From: Cryptomeria japonica
Taxonomy: Eukaryota; Streptophyta; Pinopsida; Cupressales; Cupressaceae
Direction of reading: 5' to 3'
NCBI RefSeq assembly: GCF_030272615.1
Contig: NC_081410.1
Location: forward strand, 122,080,640-122,140,639
Length of the DNA: 60,000 bases
The notes beneath the pieces are model-generated. The model worked only from the letters and a program-made list of their open reading frames with translations. It ran no database searches and was not told the DNA's origin. Both the position numbers and the translations under genes were made by a program. Positions 34,843 to 46,100 of this stretch are shown in pieces; positions within the stretch are counted from its first letter, which is position 1, and every line of letters starts with the position of its first letter.

Positions 34843-35110
34843 GTCCACTCCACCCAAGATTGCTTGTCCTCAAGCAATGATCATGGAGTGTTCAAAGCGA
34901 TTCCCAATATGAAATGCCTTTGGGAACACACATTGAATAAACATGCTGGAAACACATCAGGTATGAGCCAAACATGAAGCATACACATGGATATATGCAA
35001 ACACGGAGCATACACACAAATACAAGTATTGTTAGATCCTTCTTATTTACTAGAATGCATTGTTTTAGCTTTACCTTGCAGGCTGGTAGGATCAAAGCTT
35101 TGATACCACT
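34843..35110 (-). mobile_element. Short internal region of the C element (about 268 bp) with primer site
   Basis: On the minus strand it starts with the primer site TGGTATCAAAGC (35097-35108, one change from the initiator Met type) and ends with a purine-rich GGGTGGAGTGGAC beside LTR C1. Just before that lies a pol remnant (LLEDKQSWVEW), comparable to LLEGKQFLTRED at the end of the chromovirus pol. The element therefore seems to be an internally deleted chromovirus, of TRIM-like size inside but with LTRs over 1.2 kb. Confidence 0.7.
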
Positions 35111-35266
35111 TGTAATGTCTCTTTCCTAGATTACCTTGTAATTTGCCCTAATTTCACAAAATCCAAATGAAACAAGGAACATAATATAATTAGAGATATG
35201 ATCCTCACCCAAGAATGAGATGAGATAAATCTGTCTTGGAATTCTGCAACCAAGTTAGATAATAAT

Positions 35267-36031
35267 ACTATGTTCCACTGAGTTTTGGGGACGATGATGG
35301 CAGGGGATGTTGGGACGTGTTTTCGGTACAAGGGTACTTTTGGGCAATTCTCGAGGGGACAGTAGGGGATGACTATTAAAGAATAGGGGAATTTTTCCCA
35401 CATTATTTTTTCCATAGCTAAAGCTTTACTCTCACTTCTACATCCAGTACTGCTAGATCAAGTTGACTTGGACAAGCTCTTACCTTTTTGAACTTTAACA
35501 TTAGCTGATGGTACAGAGTTGTAATTAGCATGGCTACTTGATAAATTGCGTAATGTCAAAACAAAGCTATTATTACTAGAAATTGAGTCTCCCAATCCAT
35601 GTTTATCCAAAAACTGTGCAGCTGCTTCAATAGTTGAGAAAGTTCCACTGTATGTTGGCTTAGAGGGAAGAACATGGTGAAACCTATTGCCAGACTCCAT
35701 TGTGTGCGATGCATGACTCAGTTGTGATGATAAGCCATCTGTTTGTTGCAATGGCATTGACAGGCGAACCATAGCCCTTGACAATACAATGGTTTGAAAA
35801 TTAGGAGGCCTAGGAACATGGGACCATTTAGTCTACATTGGTAAGTCTGTTGCAGACTGTTGACCATCAGGAAATACAAATTTTTTATTAGAATGTCTCC
35901 ACTCATTGTAGGAAATGTCCCCTTGGTAGGAAACACATAGGGTACGGGAAAAAACGTCCGTGTGTCCCTGTTTCATCCTTGATACGGGCATGGGGGTACC
36001 AAGGTCAGGGATGCATTCCCGTGGGACATAT
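35267..36031. mobile_element. Element E (765 bp) with 7-bp duplication, carrying a gene-like fragment
   Basis: Duplication TAATAAT at 35260-35266 and 36032-36038 (eight bases with one mismatch). The same site is uninterrupted in C1 (GATAATAATATAGATAAAAT). Ends ACTATGTTCCACTG and, inverted, ATATGTCCCACGG match loosely, and GGACGTGTTTTC / GGACGTTTTTTC lies subterminally in inverted orientation. TSD length and imperfect inverted ends suggest a non-autonomous DNA transposon (hAT- or Mutator-like). Between them lies sequence with gene-like coding character. Confidence 0.5.
35458..35784 (-). pseudogene. Possible captured gene fragment in element E
   Basis: A 108-codon minus-strand frame with balanced composition (TYSGTFSTIEAAAQFLDKHG, SSNNSFVLTLRNL), ending in KGKSLSKST. 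The frame is also open for some distance upstream of the first Met. I do not recognise it. It has no transposase motif and lies between putative inverted ends, so a transduplicated exon is one explanation. Confidence 0.35.
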
Positions 36032-37144
36032 TAATAATATAGATAAAATCCATGTAATATATCCTCGTTTAGGTTTAAGAAAAGATAATACATAAATCTA
36101 AATGATTATGTGGGGGTTCAACCACAATAAGGGTTGAGATGGGAGGGACATGATAAGGTGCCCTCATATCTCCTACCCTAGGCCTAAGAGTGAAAACTCT
36201 ATCCCCCTTGGCCTCATTTGGTCCTTAACCATGCTCATTAGGTGGTGTACCTAGTGGAGCTTATACGCCATTCCCCTCTACAATGTCATCCTTCTCTACT
36301 CTTATGATTAAGGATCCTTTCTAGTTCACCTTAACAATTGACCAATATAGGGTTCGTAGGGGAGACTGCAATAGGGTGCGCTTACCTTGACTCTAGGCCC
36401 AAGAGCAGAATCTGTCCCCCTTGGCCTCATGTGGTCCTTAACTATTCTGATAAGGTGGTATACCTAGTGAGGCTTGTATGTCGTTCCCCCTCCTTGCACT
36501 CCCTTTCATACCCTACTATAATTATTGTATTCTGTGAATGAGTGCTTCAGCTGTAGTTCGATGGATGAATTGTTGTTGAATGATTGATATTCAAATGAGT
36601 GGTTGATTCAACAAATGTTGATTTGATAGAGTGATGTTGAATGATTAATTGATTGATTCCTTAAAACACATTTGATAATTGAGTTCTGATTTCAAGATGT
36701 GAATTGATGATTGATGATGTTTTATTGCTTGTTTATCCACTTTGTTGAATTGATCTTTGCTAATTGATAGACTGTTTGATTTGACCTTTGCTGATTTATA
36801 TCTCCCAACGTGAAGGAGAGGTCACACCTCTTCATCATGTATGCCTTTTAGCACGAGACACAACTTTTCACAATTAGCAACTTTTGAAAGAGTGCAGCCA
36901 CTTCCTTATCTACTTCCCACTCCTTTTCTTCTTCCATTAATCTTTCCTTGATTTAAATGTCCCCTTCTTTCTTTCTCTCTCCTTTCCCTCTCAAATGAGG
37001 TTCTCTTCTCCCTTTTAATCTCATTTTTGAGGGAGTCACAACTTTTCATTTCATGTCTTTTGATCATTCATTAGCTTAATTAATATTCTTTTATATTTTA
37101 ATTTTAGTTTTTTTTTCTTTTGTATTTTAATTTTATAATTCTAT

Positions 37145-37515
37145 GCGTAAAGACACAAAGCATACACATGGATATATGCAAACACAAAGCATACACACAA
37201 ATACACGTATTGTTAGGTTCCTTTTTATTGACTAGAATGCATTGCTTTTAGCTTTACTCTGCTGGCTGGCAGGATCAAAGCTCTGATACCACTTGTAATG
37301 CCCCTTTCCTGGATTACCTTGTAATTTGCCTAAATTTCATAAAATCCAAATGAGACAAGGAACATAATATAATTAGAGATATAATCCTCACCCAACAATA
37401 AGATGAGATAAGTCTGTTTTGGAATTCTGCAAGCAAGTTAGATAATAATATAGATAAAATCCATGCAAGACATCCATTTTTAGGGTTAAGAAAAGATATA
37501 ACACATAAATCTAAA
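37145..37515 (-). repeat. Second partial internal region and truncated LTR C3
   Basis: 37145-37291 repeats the primer-side half of the C internal region (AAGCATACACATGGATATAT, ACTAGAATGCATTG) and ends with a perfect initiator Met primer site, TGGTATCAGAGC on the minus strand (37280-37291). LTR C3 starts TGTAATGCCCC at 37294 and matches C1 and C2 to about 37515, then stops. The order LTR-internal-LTR-internal-LTR fits unequal recombination between copies. Confidence 0.75.
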
Positions 37516-38726
37516 TGCATGCGAGTTTTTTCAGATTGATAATGGATGTGTAATTTGATATATAAGGTCACTTATCTTTGTGATATGTACACGTGCACAT
37601 CAGTGTCTATTGCTGACTTAAGCATATCCTATTTCTCTTTGCATGTTTTGGCTGAGCCTCCCTCAATGGAGTACGAACCGGTTTGGATGGTCAAGTAAGC
37701 AATCATTGATCATAATGTATTTATCTAATGTTCTTGGTAGTGTAACTTAGGATTACTACCAGCATTGCATATCTCATTGATCTAGCAATACCATGTCTTT
37801 GGAAACTAACATGAGCATAATCTTCAGAGAGGTATGCTTTTGCTGTCCTGTTTGCAGCGATGAAGTGCACTCTTAGATTGAACACATTATAGGAGATAAA
37901 ATTTGGTATATCTTACATCTCATGTAAGATTTGCCTTCTACTTAATGAGGATTGAGGCTTTGATAATGGTAATTCAGCATGATGAAGCTCAGTGATAAAT
38001 TATATGAAGTTTTGTGGTAGATAGTATATGGTTTATCTTCAAGATCAATTTTATAGGAAGTTCTGTGGTACATAGGATATGGTTTATAACTTTATCGTTT
38101 ATTTCTCTATAGTGGTCCTGTGCTGAAACCTTAGGGAATACTTCCCTTGGCCTAGCAGAACCTAGAGAAGAAAGAGAAGTTGCCCTGACTCATGAATGGT
38201 CCATTCATTATGAGGTGACTTTCCTTGGGGTATAGGTCTGGTTTGTCTTTAGGGTTTAAGGAGCAATACAACTCTGAGAGCCAATAAAATCATTGTCAAG
38301 GTACAGATGCGGAGTTTGGAAATGCTTGTTGGGAAAGTTCAGGGCTAAGGGGGCTGAGCTGGACCTAGGAGGTGACTGATTTTGCATAGAACTTTTCCTA
38401 ACACAAAAATCTAAAGAATTGTTGGAGGGAGAATTTGATAATGTGAGCTTTCCCATGAGTTTTGTGTTTTGAAAGAGGGATGTTAGAGGGGTGATGATGT
38501 CAAGAAGAGATGTAGGTACAACCATTAGAATCAGAGTTGTATACTGACGAATCTTGGCTGTAGTAGATTGTAAAGATGAGTGTCCAACTAATTTCCCCCG
38601 ATCTGTATGTAAATCATTAGTATCCAAAGGGTGCTTGATGCCTGTTTTGTAACATTTGTGACCAGGTTGAAAGAAAGCAATAATCAATCTAGTAGATCTT
38701 TGACCGCCACGAAGAGATCTATGCTT
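37516..38726. other. Noncoding region upstream of the RRM gene exons
   Basis: A/T-rich sequence, perhaps intron of the gene whose exons begin at 39841. A 161-codon minus-strand ORF at 38256-38741 (MVTTFKHRSLRGGQRSTRL to SQSCIAP) has no family I recognise and no intact neighbour; it is noted rather than called as a gene. Confidence 0.4.
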
Positions 38727-39402
38727 GAAAGTGGTGACCATCTTTTATTCATCATGGCTGTAGCTTATCTCAATATAATTGTTTTTGTCTAGAATGTCAA
38801 TGGCATATGCCCACAAAGAATGTCTATCACCAAAAGGCAAGCTCATATGGACATTGGACAACCAATGGGAAGCCCAAAACCCTAGCAGTACTCTTCCTTA
38901 TCATAATTATTCTTTTCATAGCTATTATAGGCAAATGATTAGTTGTTGGCTATGGAATTGGATAAAATTTCACATGATATGGAAACTTATTGTGCTAGGT
39001 TCAAGTTGGATGATAAAGAACTTTATATTAGTGTGATATTTCTCTAATGATGATCATATTATGTGGTATTTCGATTGAAAGTGGTGACGATCTTTATTCA
39101 TCAAGGCTGTATCTTCTCTCAATATAATCGTTTTGTTCTAGAATGTCAATGGCATATGCCCACAAAAAATGTCTATCAACAAAGACAAGCACATATGGAC
39201 AGCTCATGGGAAGCCCTAAAAACACTGGTAGTGCTTTACCTTATCATATTATTCTTAGTTACTATAGGAAAATGATTAATGGTTGGTTCTGGAATTGGAT
39301 AAAATTTCATATGATTTGGAATTCTAATGTGCTAGACAGCTAGTTGGATAATAAAGGGCTTTGTATTAGTTTGATATTTCTTTAATGATGATTATATTAT
39401 GT
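38727..39402. repeat. Tandem duplication of a ~350-bp segment
   Basis: 38727-39076 and 39077-39402 both run GAAAGTGGTGAC-ATCTTT, AGAATGTCAATGGCATATGC, GAATTGGATAAAATTTCA and ATGATGAT-ATATTATGTG in the same order. The copies differ by many substitutions and small indels, so the duplication is old. No coding function is apparent. Confidence 0.85.
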
Positions 39403-39840
39403 GTGATCCGTTAGAAAATAAACTTGTCTTTTGAATATAGATAACTACTTTAACTTCTATATGGTACTTTGAACATTGAACTTGTAAGTTGTATAGCCTT
39501 CCTTATCTTTGTATTGTGAGGTACATGCGTACCCTGGTCATTTTATTCATTAAGTGTTGAAACAAATTCTTCAACTTGGTGTGAATTATTAATTGGCTCT
39601 ATTTTGGACTGCAATATGAAGAACAGAAAACTTAATTAGTCAAGAGGAAAGAAGTAATTTGACAGACTTGAATGCTACACTTGCTGCTACTTATTTGTTA
39701 TGTTGAAGGAAATCCTAAAAGCATGCTTTATTCCCATTGACAATATTATATTTTTTAATACAGCAATGGTTCTATTTTCATCTATGTAAATATGCGATTT
39801 ATGGTATATGATTCTTAAAGGCAGATCTTGTCCTGTTCAG

Positions 39841-42800
39841 GTATATGCTACAGTTTCCTGGAAAATTTCCTACTTTTACTCTTGTCATGAAGGAAGTGGG
39901 GGGTTCTGCGGATGTTCTCAGAAAGCTTCTTGCGGAACTGAAAATAAGCTTGAAGACGTCTCAAGACCAAAAGCAAAAGGCAGATGTTGATGAAGGAGCA
40001 CATGAGGCAGCAAAATCTGTAGCACCTAAAAATTCGTCAACAGATGCAGAATTAAATGCTGCTACTTCGATGGAAATCAACAGTTTGAAACAAAAGGTCC
40101 TGTTGAGTTCTGACAACATATCAGGAATTGATACAGCTGTAAGTCAGCAAGAAACTTTATCCCAATCTATAAAAAATGAATCAGTTGCACAATCATTTTC
40201 AGATCAAAGTTCACCTCCATTATCATTGGAAAAATTATGTACAGATGTTAATGATGGAGCACAGGAGGCAGCAAGGTCTGAAGCACCTGAAAATTTGTCA
40301 ACAGATACAAAATCAAATGGTGCTACTGACTTGAAAATTGACAGTTTGAAACAAAAGGCTTCCTTGAGTTTCGACAATATATCAGGAAATGATGTACCTA
40401 AAAAACAAAATAAAACTTTATCCCAGTTAATAAAGAAAAGGATGGAGTCTTTGTCAGATGTTAATGATGGTGCACAGGAGGCAGCAAAATCTATAGCACC
40501 TGAAAATTTGTCAACAGATTCAAAATCAAATGATGCTACTGTCTTGGAAATTGACAGTTTGAAACAAAAGGCTCCTTGGAGTGTCAGCAATATATTTGGA
40601 AATGATATACCTGAAAATAAAAAACGAACTTTATCCCAGTCTACAAGAGAAGAGAAATCGATTTCAGAGTCTTTTTCAGACAAAAGGTTGCTTCCAGAGT
40701 TTTTGAAAAAATTATTTGGAGAGAAGGTAGAAAATAATGAATATGAAAAAAATTGTTCTACTGCTCCAGCATCCCCTAAGGAGTCATTGGGGACAATTCT
40801 GCTTGGCAATCAAGAAAAAACTTCATTACAGTCTTCAAACAATAAATGGGAACCCAAAATAGCATTAGAAAAGATAAAAAATAATCAACATAATGAAGGA
40901 TATTCATCTGTTCATTCTAAGGGGTCATCTTCTACAAACACAAAAATAAAAAATCTAGAACTGGACAAAATGAGAGGAGGCATTCCTGTTGCAGCATCTA
41001 TACATTTAGATGAAGTAGCAGTTAAAAACAATTCAAATAAAGAAGTAAATTGTTCTAACTTTATTTTAAAGCATCTGGAACAGGACAAGTTAGGAGAACT
41101 TAATGTTGTAGAATCTACGAACTTGGATGATAGAAATTTTGAAAACAATGCAAACAAGGAAGTAAATGACAACACCTCTGCCATTACATCAAATGGGAGA
41201 AATTTATGTGCTTCAAACACTCCAAAAAAGATCGTGTCTGAACAGTCCATAGAAGTGGGATACGCTCAGCATTCTCCAGGTGTCACTCTCTCTCCTAAGG
41301 TAGACAACAAACAAAAAGGAAGAGGAAGTGATGTATCTAAAGTTATGAGTTCGCTGGGAACAGATACCAACACTCAAACCAGAATATGGCATCAAACAAA
41401 GCAACTTGGGCAAAATCAAAGTGGCAGAAATTTTCCTTCTGCATTTGCATTGCTTGATCACAAAGATAGTGATGATGAATGGGAAGATGATTCTGATTTT
41501 GCAGCATTTGACTACCCTGAACCTGATAGAGGAGTAACCCCTCAGAAAAAGTTTTCGGAACCTAAAAATCGTAAGTGTCTTCTAGTAATGTTCTTACCAT
41601 GCTCAGCCACTGCAGAAGATCTAGTCAAAGCATTTGGTCACTGTGGGCAAATTGATGAAGTCAAAATCATTCAATCAAAGAGAGAAGAAAGCAGATATAA
41701 TTATGCATCTATCATCTTTAGGGTAAGTTCTTGTCAGTCCTGGCCCTGTATTTCATTTCATTTTTTCAGAAACTGTTAGGTAACCATTACAACCATTTTT
41801 GAGGTATGTTATGTTGCTATTATGAAGTTCTGGTGTCTTATAGCATGGGAATATTCAATATTTGCTAAAATCATTATCTGTTAAAAGTTATAGCATTTGT
41901 GGAGACTAAGATCATAAATATATCTATAATTCTTGTACAATTGCATTTGGTTTATATTTCTTTTAATTTTTGTTTTGATTAGGAAATATTTTTGGTTATT
42001 ACATTGCCTTTGAAGTTTCGTTTGGTATAATAATTCATCTCTGACTGGTCCCCCGTTTACAGACAGAAGAGACTTTCCAGAAAGCATTAACGAAGAAGAA
42101 TCTTCTTGTCTGTGGTAGTGAACTGTTAGTAAAAATGGCATTTTCATCTAATCAAAATTTATGTCAAGATTCTGCTCCCAGAGTGGCAGAGAATGTTGCT
42201 GTGCCTCTAGCTGAACTAAAAAATCCTAGATGTACAATTATGATCAAAGGCTTGCCTCATGCTATCAGTTTTAAGCACCTCAAAAATGCATTGGCTTTTT
42301 TCGGAAACGTGTCACGCTTCTTGATGGGCCCATCAAATTCTACTATATATGTCGAATTTGAGGTATCAATCATGCTTAAGCATTCGTTCTTCAGTTATTT
42401 AATAAGATTCATGGCATGCCATGTATAAGAACATGTTACTAAACCAATTTCCATGTAATTTTATGCATCTTGATAAATATTTTCTAATTTTGCAGACAGA
42501 TGATGCAAAGGAAAGGGCTCTTATGGCGCATTGGATTTGCATTGGTGGGCAGCAACTACAGATCAGGACAGTTGAGACTCCAAGAACATCAGTTGTGAGG
42601 ATTTCAAATCTGAGCTCAGAAACTTGGAATTCGAAAATTCTAAATGTTTGCAGTTCTTTTGGATGTGTTAAGAGATTGCACCGCAGGGCTCAAGATATAG
42701 TAGATGTGCACTTCCATCAAAGTGAACTGGTTAACATGCTTGATATATTAGACAGGTATAATATTGTTGCACATCACTGCTGTTTGACTTTTCTTGTACT

Positions 42801-43114
42801 GGATTTGATTTCAACCCTGTTTTGTCATTTCTTCATGCTTGTTGTCTAATGACAGTCTAAATGGAGTATTCATGAATGAATGTCGCTGGCATGCTCAATT
42901 GGCAACTGTTTTCTCTCGTGAAGCACTACAAAGTTTATGGAGCTCAGATGATGGCAGAGAGTATCTGCAATCAGTCATTCAAAATCTTTTTAAGGTCATC
43001 AATAAAAATTGTTTCAATGAGAACGATTTACATGAACTTGCAGCGCAATATTATAGAGAAGAATTCAGTGGTACCAAACAACCTTTGATACCAACAGCGA
43101 GAACCATGTGCTGA
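39841..43114 (+). CDS. RNA-binding protein with three RRM-like domains (3' exons of a host gene)
   Basis: Four exons with canonical junctions: 39841-41722, 42063-42362, 42496-42755 and 42856-43114 (stop). All introns are GT-AG. An acceptor TGTCCTGTTCAG precedes 39841, so earlier exons exist to the left. From the first Met (39845) the product is about 898 residues. Residues 47-290 hold three copies of a Ser/Lys/Asp-rich repeat starting DVNDGAQEAA (near 47, 134 and 205). An acidic patch (DSDDEWEDDSDF) lies near 540. RRM-like domains follow: CLLVMFLPCS..ASIIFR (about 575-650, split by intron 1), CTIMIKGLPH..IYVEFE (about 682-750, split by intron 2) and SVVRISNLSS..VDVHFH (from about 755). The RNP aromatic residues are weak. 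Likely a nuclear RNA-processing factor; the exact orthologue was not recognised. Confidence 0.85.
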
Positions 43115-43179
43115 CTGATATACTTTGTACTCAAGGACTATTCTGTTGTAGCATGTTTAGTCATGTATCCTTATTAATC

Positions 43180-44255
43180 ACTAACATTTGAGTGTGGGAA
43201 CCAGGATTTATATTTTTCTTTTAGGCTAGCAAGTGGGTAATGGAGGTGTTCATTTTAAAAGAGTAATCTTTGTTTGCTATTTCGAACATTATGGATCAGT
43301 GATGTGTTGTAGAGCATCTAATAATGTTTTTTGTTGGAAATATTGAATTACCTATGATACAACAGTATGAAAATTTTATCGACTCAAATAACTTAAAATG
43401 ATCTATGACATTTCTCCAGCGCCAAGTTTTCGGTCCTCCATCCTTATTTGTCAGACATTTGGGTGTGGGATTTAGGATTTTTAGATTTTTCCTAGTCTAG
43501 TAGTTTGAAATGGAGATGGTCATTTTTAAAATTGTAGTCTTATATTTGAGAATATGGATCAGTAACGGAGATGTTCATTTTAAAAGAGTAATCTTCATCT
43601 GATATTTCAAACATAATGGACCAGTGATATGTTGTAGAGCATCTAGTAATGTTTTGTGTTGGAAATAATTGAATTTCCCTTGATACAACAGTATGAAATT
43701 TTATTGACTCAAATAACTTAAAATGCTCTAGGACTTTTCTCCAGCGCCAAGTTTTTCGGTCTTCCATCCTTATTTGTCATTGACATTTGGGTGTGGGATT
43801 TAGGATTTTTAGATTTTTTTTAGTCTAGGAGTTTGAAATGGAGATGGTTATTTTAAAATTGAAGTCTTATATTCGAGAAAATGAATCATTAAGGAGATGT
43901 TCATTTTAAAAGAGTAATCTTCGTCTGCTATTTCAAACATAATGGATCAGTTATGTGTGTGTTATAGAGCATCTAATAATGTTTTGTGCTGGAAATATTG
44001 AATTACCCGTGATACAACAGTATGAAAATTTTATTGACTCAAATAACTTAAAATTCTCCAGGACATTTCTCTAGTGCCAAGTTTTTCAGTCCTCCATCCT
44101 TATTTGTCATTGACATTTGGGTGTGGGATTTAGGATTTTTAGATTTTTTCTAGTCTAGGGTTTGAAATGGAGATGGTTATTTTAAAATTGTATTCTTATA
44201 TTTGAGAAAATGAATCAATGATGTGTTTTTCTAGAGCATCTAATAATACTTTTTT
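43180..44255. repeat. ~329-bp tandem array downstream of the RRM gene
   Basis: Blocks GGGTGTGGGATTTAGGATTT, AAAAGAGTAATCTTC, GTTGTAGAGCATCTAATAAT and CTCAAATAACTTAAAAT recur. The first anchor is near 43191 (variant), 43461, 43789 and 44119, spacings about 270, 328 and 330. Three full units and partial ends. It lies about 70 bases after the stop codon, so it may be transcribed as 3' UTR. Confidence 0.9.
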
Positions 44256-44555
44256 TGAAAATTAGTAAGTTTTACCATTTTATTTCTTTTGAACTGTTCT
44301 TTTATCTTCTTCAACTTTGGGATGTGCTCTGCAAATGGGCTATCTTCTTACTGTTCAATAACACACGAGATCCTTGAGATAATTTTTGTAAAAAAGCTAT
44401 CAAATGACAAGTAATTGAACATACATAGTAAAATACCAAATGTGAAATAACGCTTTTTCTTTTAAGGATATTGTTCACAAATATTGAATTTACCCCATTC
44501 TTACCTGCTTCTGTCACCATCCATCAATATTTCCAATCTAGACTGATAGTAAACG

Positions 44556-44822
44556 TTGATGGAATCTTTGGAGGGAACCATGGCCTTCCTGTCTAATGAG
44601 TCCTCGAGCTTAGATGAAACTACCTTTAAGGATATTCTGACATCCTCAGGTGAAGATGTGTTATGCTTTCTTTGTGTTCAAGCTCAACACACAATTGCTA
44701 AGTGTTATTTTCTAGCAAGAAAGGAGAATGAATGCTGCTTAAAAATGGATGCCCCCTGTATTCAATTTTTGATGGAGAAAATGGGGTCCATAGATCATGG
44801 TATGTCGAGGAAGCAGCTTTGA
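44556..44822 (+). other. Weak ORF downstream of the RRM gene
   Basis: An 88-codon frame (MMESLEGTMAFLSNESSSLD to MSRKQL) with fairly natural composition, including Cys/His residues (LCFLCVQAQHTIAKCYF). No family recognised and no splice signals that connect it convincingly. It may be an exon remnant or chance. Confidence 0.25.
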
Positions 44823-45156
44823 TTTTTTGCTTCATGGAAGTAAATCTTGGGCCTAAGAATATATGTGACTAATGATTGCCTCAACAAGGAATATATATTA
44901 GTCTGCAGTCTGCACTGATTACCTCACCAAGTGGGTGGGAGTTCGTGCTATGAAGCATGTCAGGGATAACAATGTTGCAAAATTATTGTATGCGGAAATT
45001 ATTATCTTTCTAATATAATGCCATGTGAGTTAAATGCCTTAGGCTCCAAATGAATTTTCCAGAAGTTTCAATCAGAGAAATTGGAAAATTGGCTGGCGAC
45101 TATGTTACAGCGTTTAAGCTCATTGTTGGACTGTAATTCTTAATTGTTGCCCAGAT

Positions 45157-45435
45157 TTGTGTGTTAATCTGAAGAAACCTCTTCCAGTTGAGTGTTCTCA
45201 GAATTGGAAGAATATAACAGAATCATCCTGTAGATTATGGGAATATGCCCTTCAATGTTATATCTGCTATCTTCATGGACACCTAGCAAGGGAAGGGTAT
45301 CCATGTGAGTCAGAAACAGAAAGCAAACTCAAGTTGACAGATATTAGATCCGACTACATGATACATCATAGAACAAAGAGAAAACCTGTTGAGATTGGTC
45401 AAAGTAGGAACAGCACTCAAAGTGGTTTGTTATGA
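45157..45435 (+). other. Possible exon or gene remnant
   Basis: A 92-codon frame (KKPLPVECSQNWKNITESSC, then HLAREGYPCESETESK, ending SGLL) preceded by an acceptor-like TTGTTGCCCAG at 45144-45154. Codon use looks protein-like, but no domain is recognised and the neighbouring frames are closed. It could be the last exon of an unrecognised gene on the plus strand. Confidence 0.3.
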
Positions 45436-45564
45436 GCGGCTGGGAACAAGTAAGTTTACACTAGGAAACTTGTCATAACCAACAAGGTAGACATTATACA
45501 TCTAAAAACAACAAAATCAGATAAGGGCTGGTCTGAAAAAACATTAATACTTAACATTAGTGGA

Positions 45565-46100
45565 GAGGAGCCAGAACGTGTGCACCCTAACTTCGGGGGT
45601 CCACGTGGCAAAGACCAACTTTGACTGCTGGCCAGGTAGACCGTTGAGTTGGCTACCCCAAATCAAAACCCTGGATGTTGAGTAGGCGTTTTGCCACGTG
45701 TCCCGTTATGAGTCGTCTGTGTCGTCAAAATTATGCCACTTCGGTGCATCGTGGCAAGGCCCACACCCGAAACTTGCTACGATTTTCGTCCATATGGAAC
45801 GGAAATGCCGTGTGGCAATTAACCACTCGCACACCCAAACGACCACCTTGTTCGCCAAAAACTCCCATCGCCACCTTCAAACTTGCAGTATAGTGGCATT
45901 AACTACTCGTCATGTCACATTACATGCACCTAAACGCTCACTTTTCTCGAGCCTTACAACATTCAATTCGAGTGACTCCTCACTGAATGAGCCAATTGTT
46001 GCTCATTTCTTTCGTGCGCATTAACAGGTGTTGGTTTTCTTTCCTTCCAGAAGCTACTTGCCATGGGATGCTACCACTTTGACTTCAGACCAGAACGTGC
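45565..46100 (+). repeat. Repeat F, copy 1
   Basis: Starts GAGAGGAGCCAGAACGTG and includes CTACCCCAAATCAAAACCC, CAAAATTATGCCACTTCGG and CACACCCAAACGACCACC. The same sequence occurs in two rearranged pieces at 55193-55325 and 55854-56218. A second CCAGAACGTGCGCACC lies near 46089. The short ORFs inside (HTRNLLRF, TPKRPPC) are shared between copies but show no domain. Class undetermined. Confidence 0.7.

Larger units (their letters stand above)
35111..37144 (-). repeat. LTR C2, interrupted by element E, right end missing
   Basis: It starts TGTAATGTCTC beside the primer site and follows C1 in order: ACAAAATCCAAATGA, GGGGTTCAACCAC, CCCTAGGCCTAAGAG, then TTGATTGATT-rich sequence and an A/T-rich end. 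The terminal block TTTCAAAGTGGGGACATTACA is absent; at about 37145 it passes directly into a partial internal region. Without element E and its duplicate it is about 1.26 kb. Confidence 0.75.
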
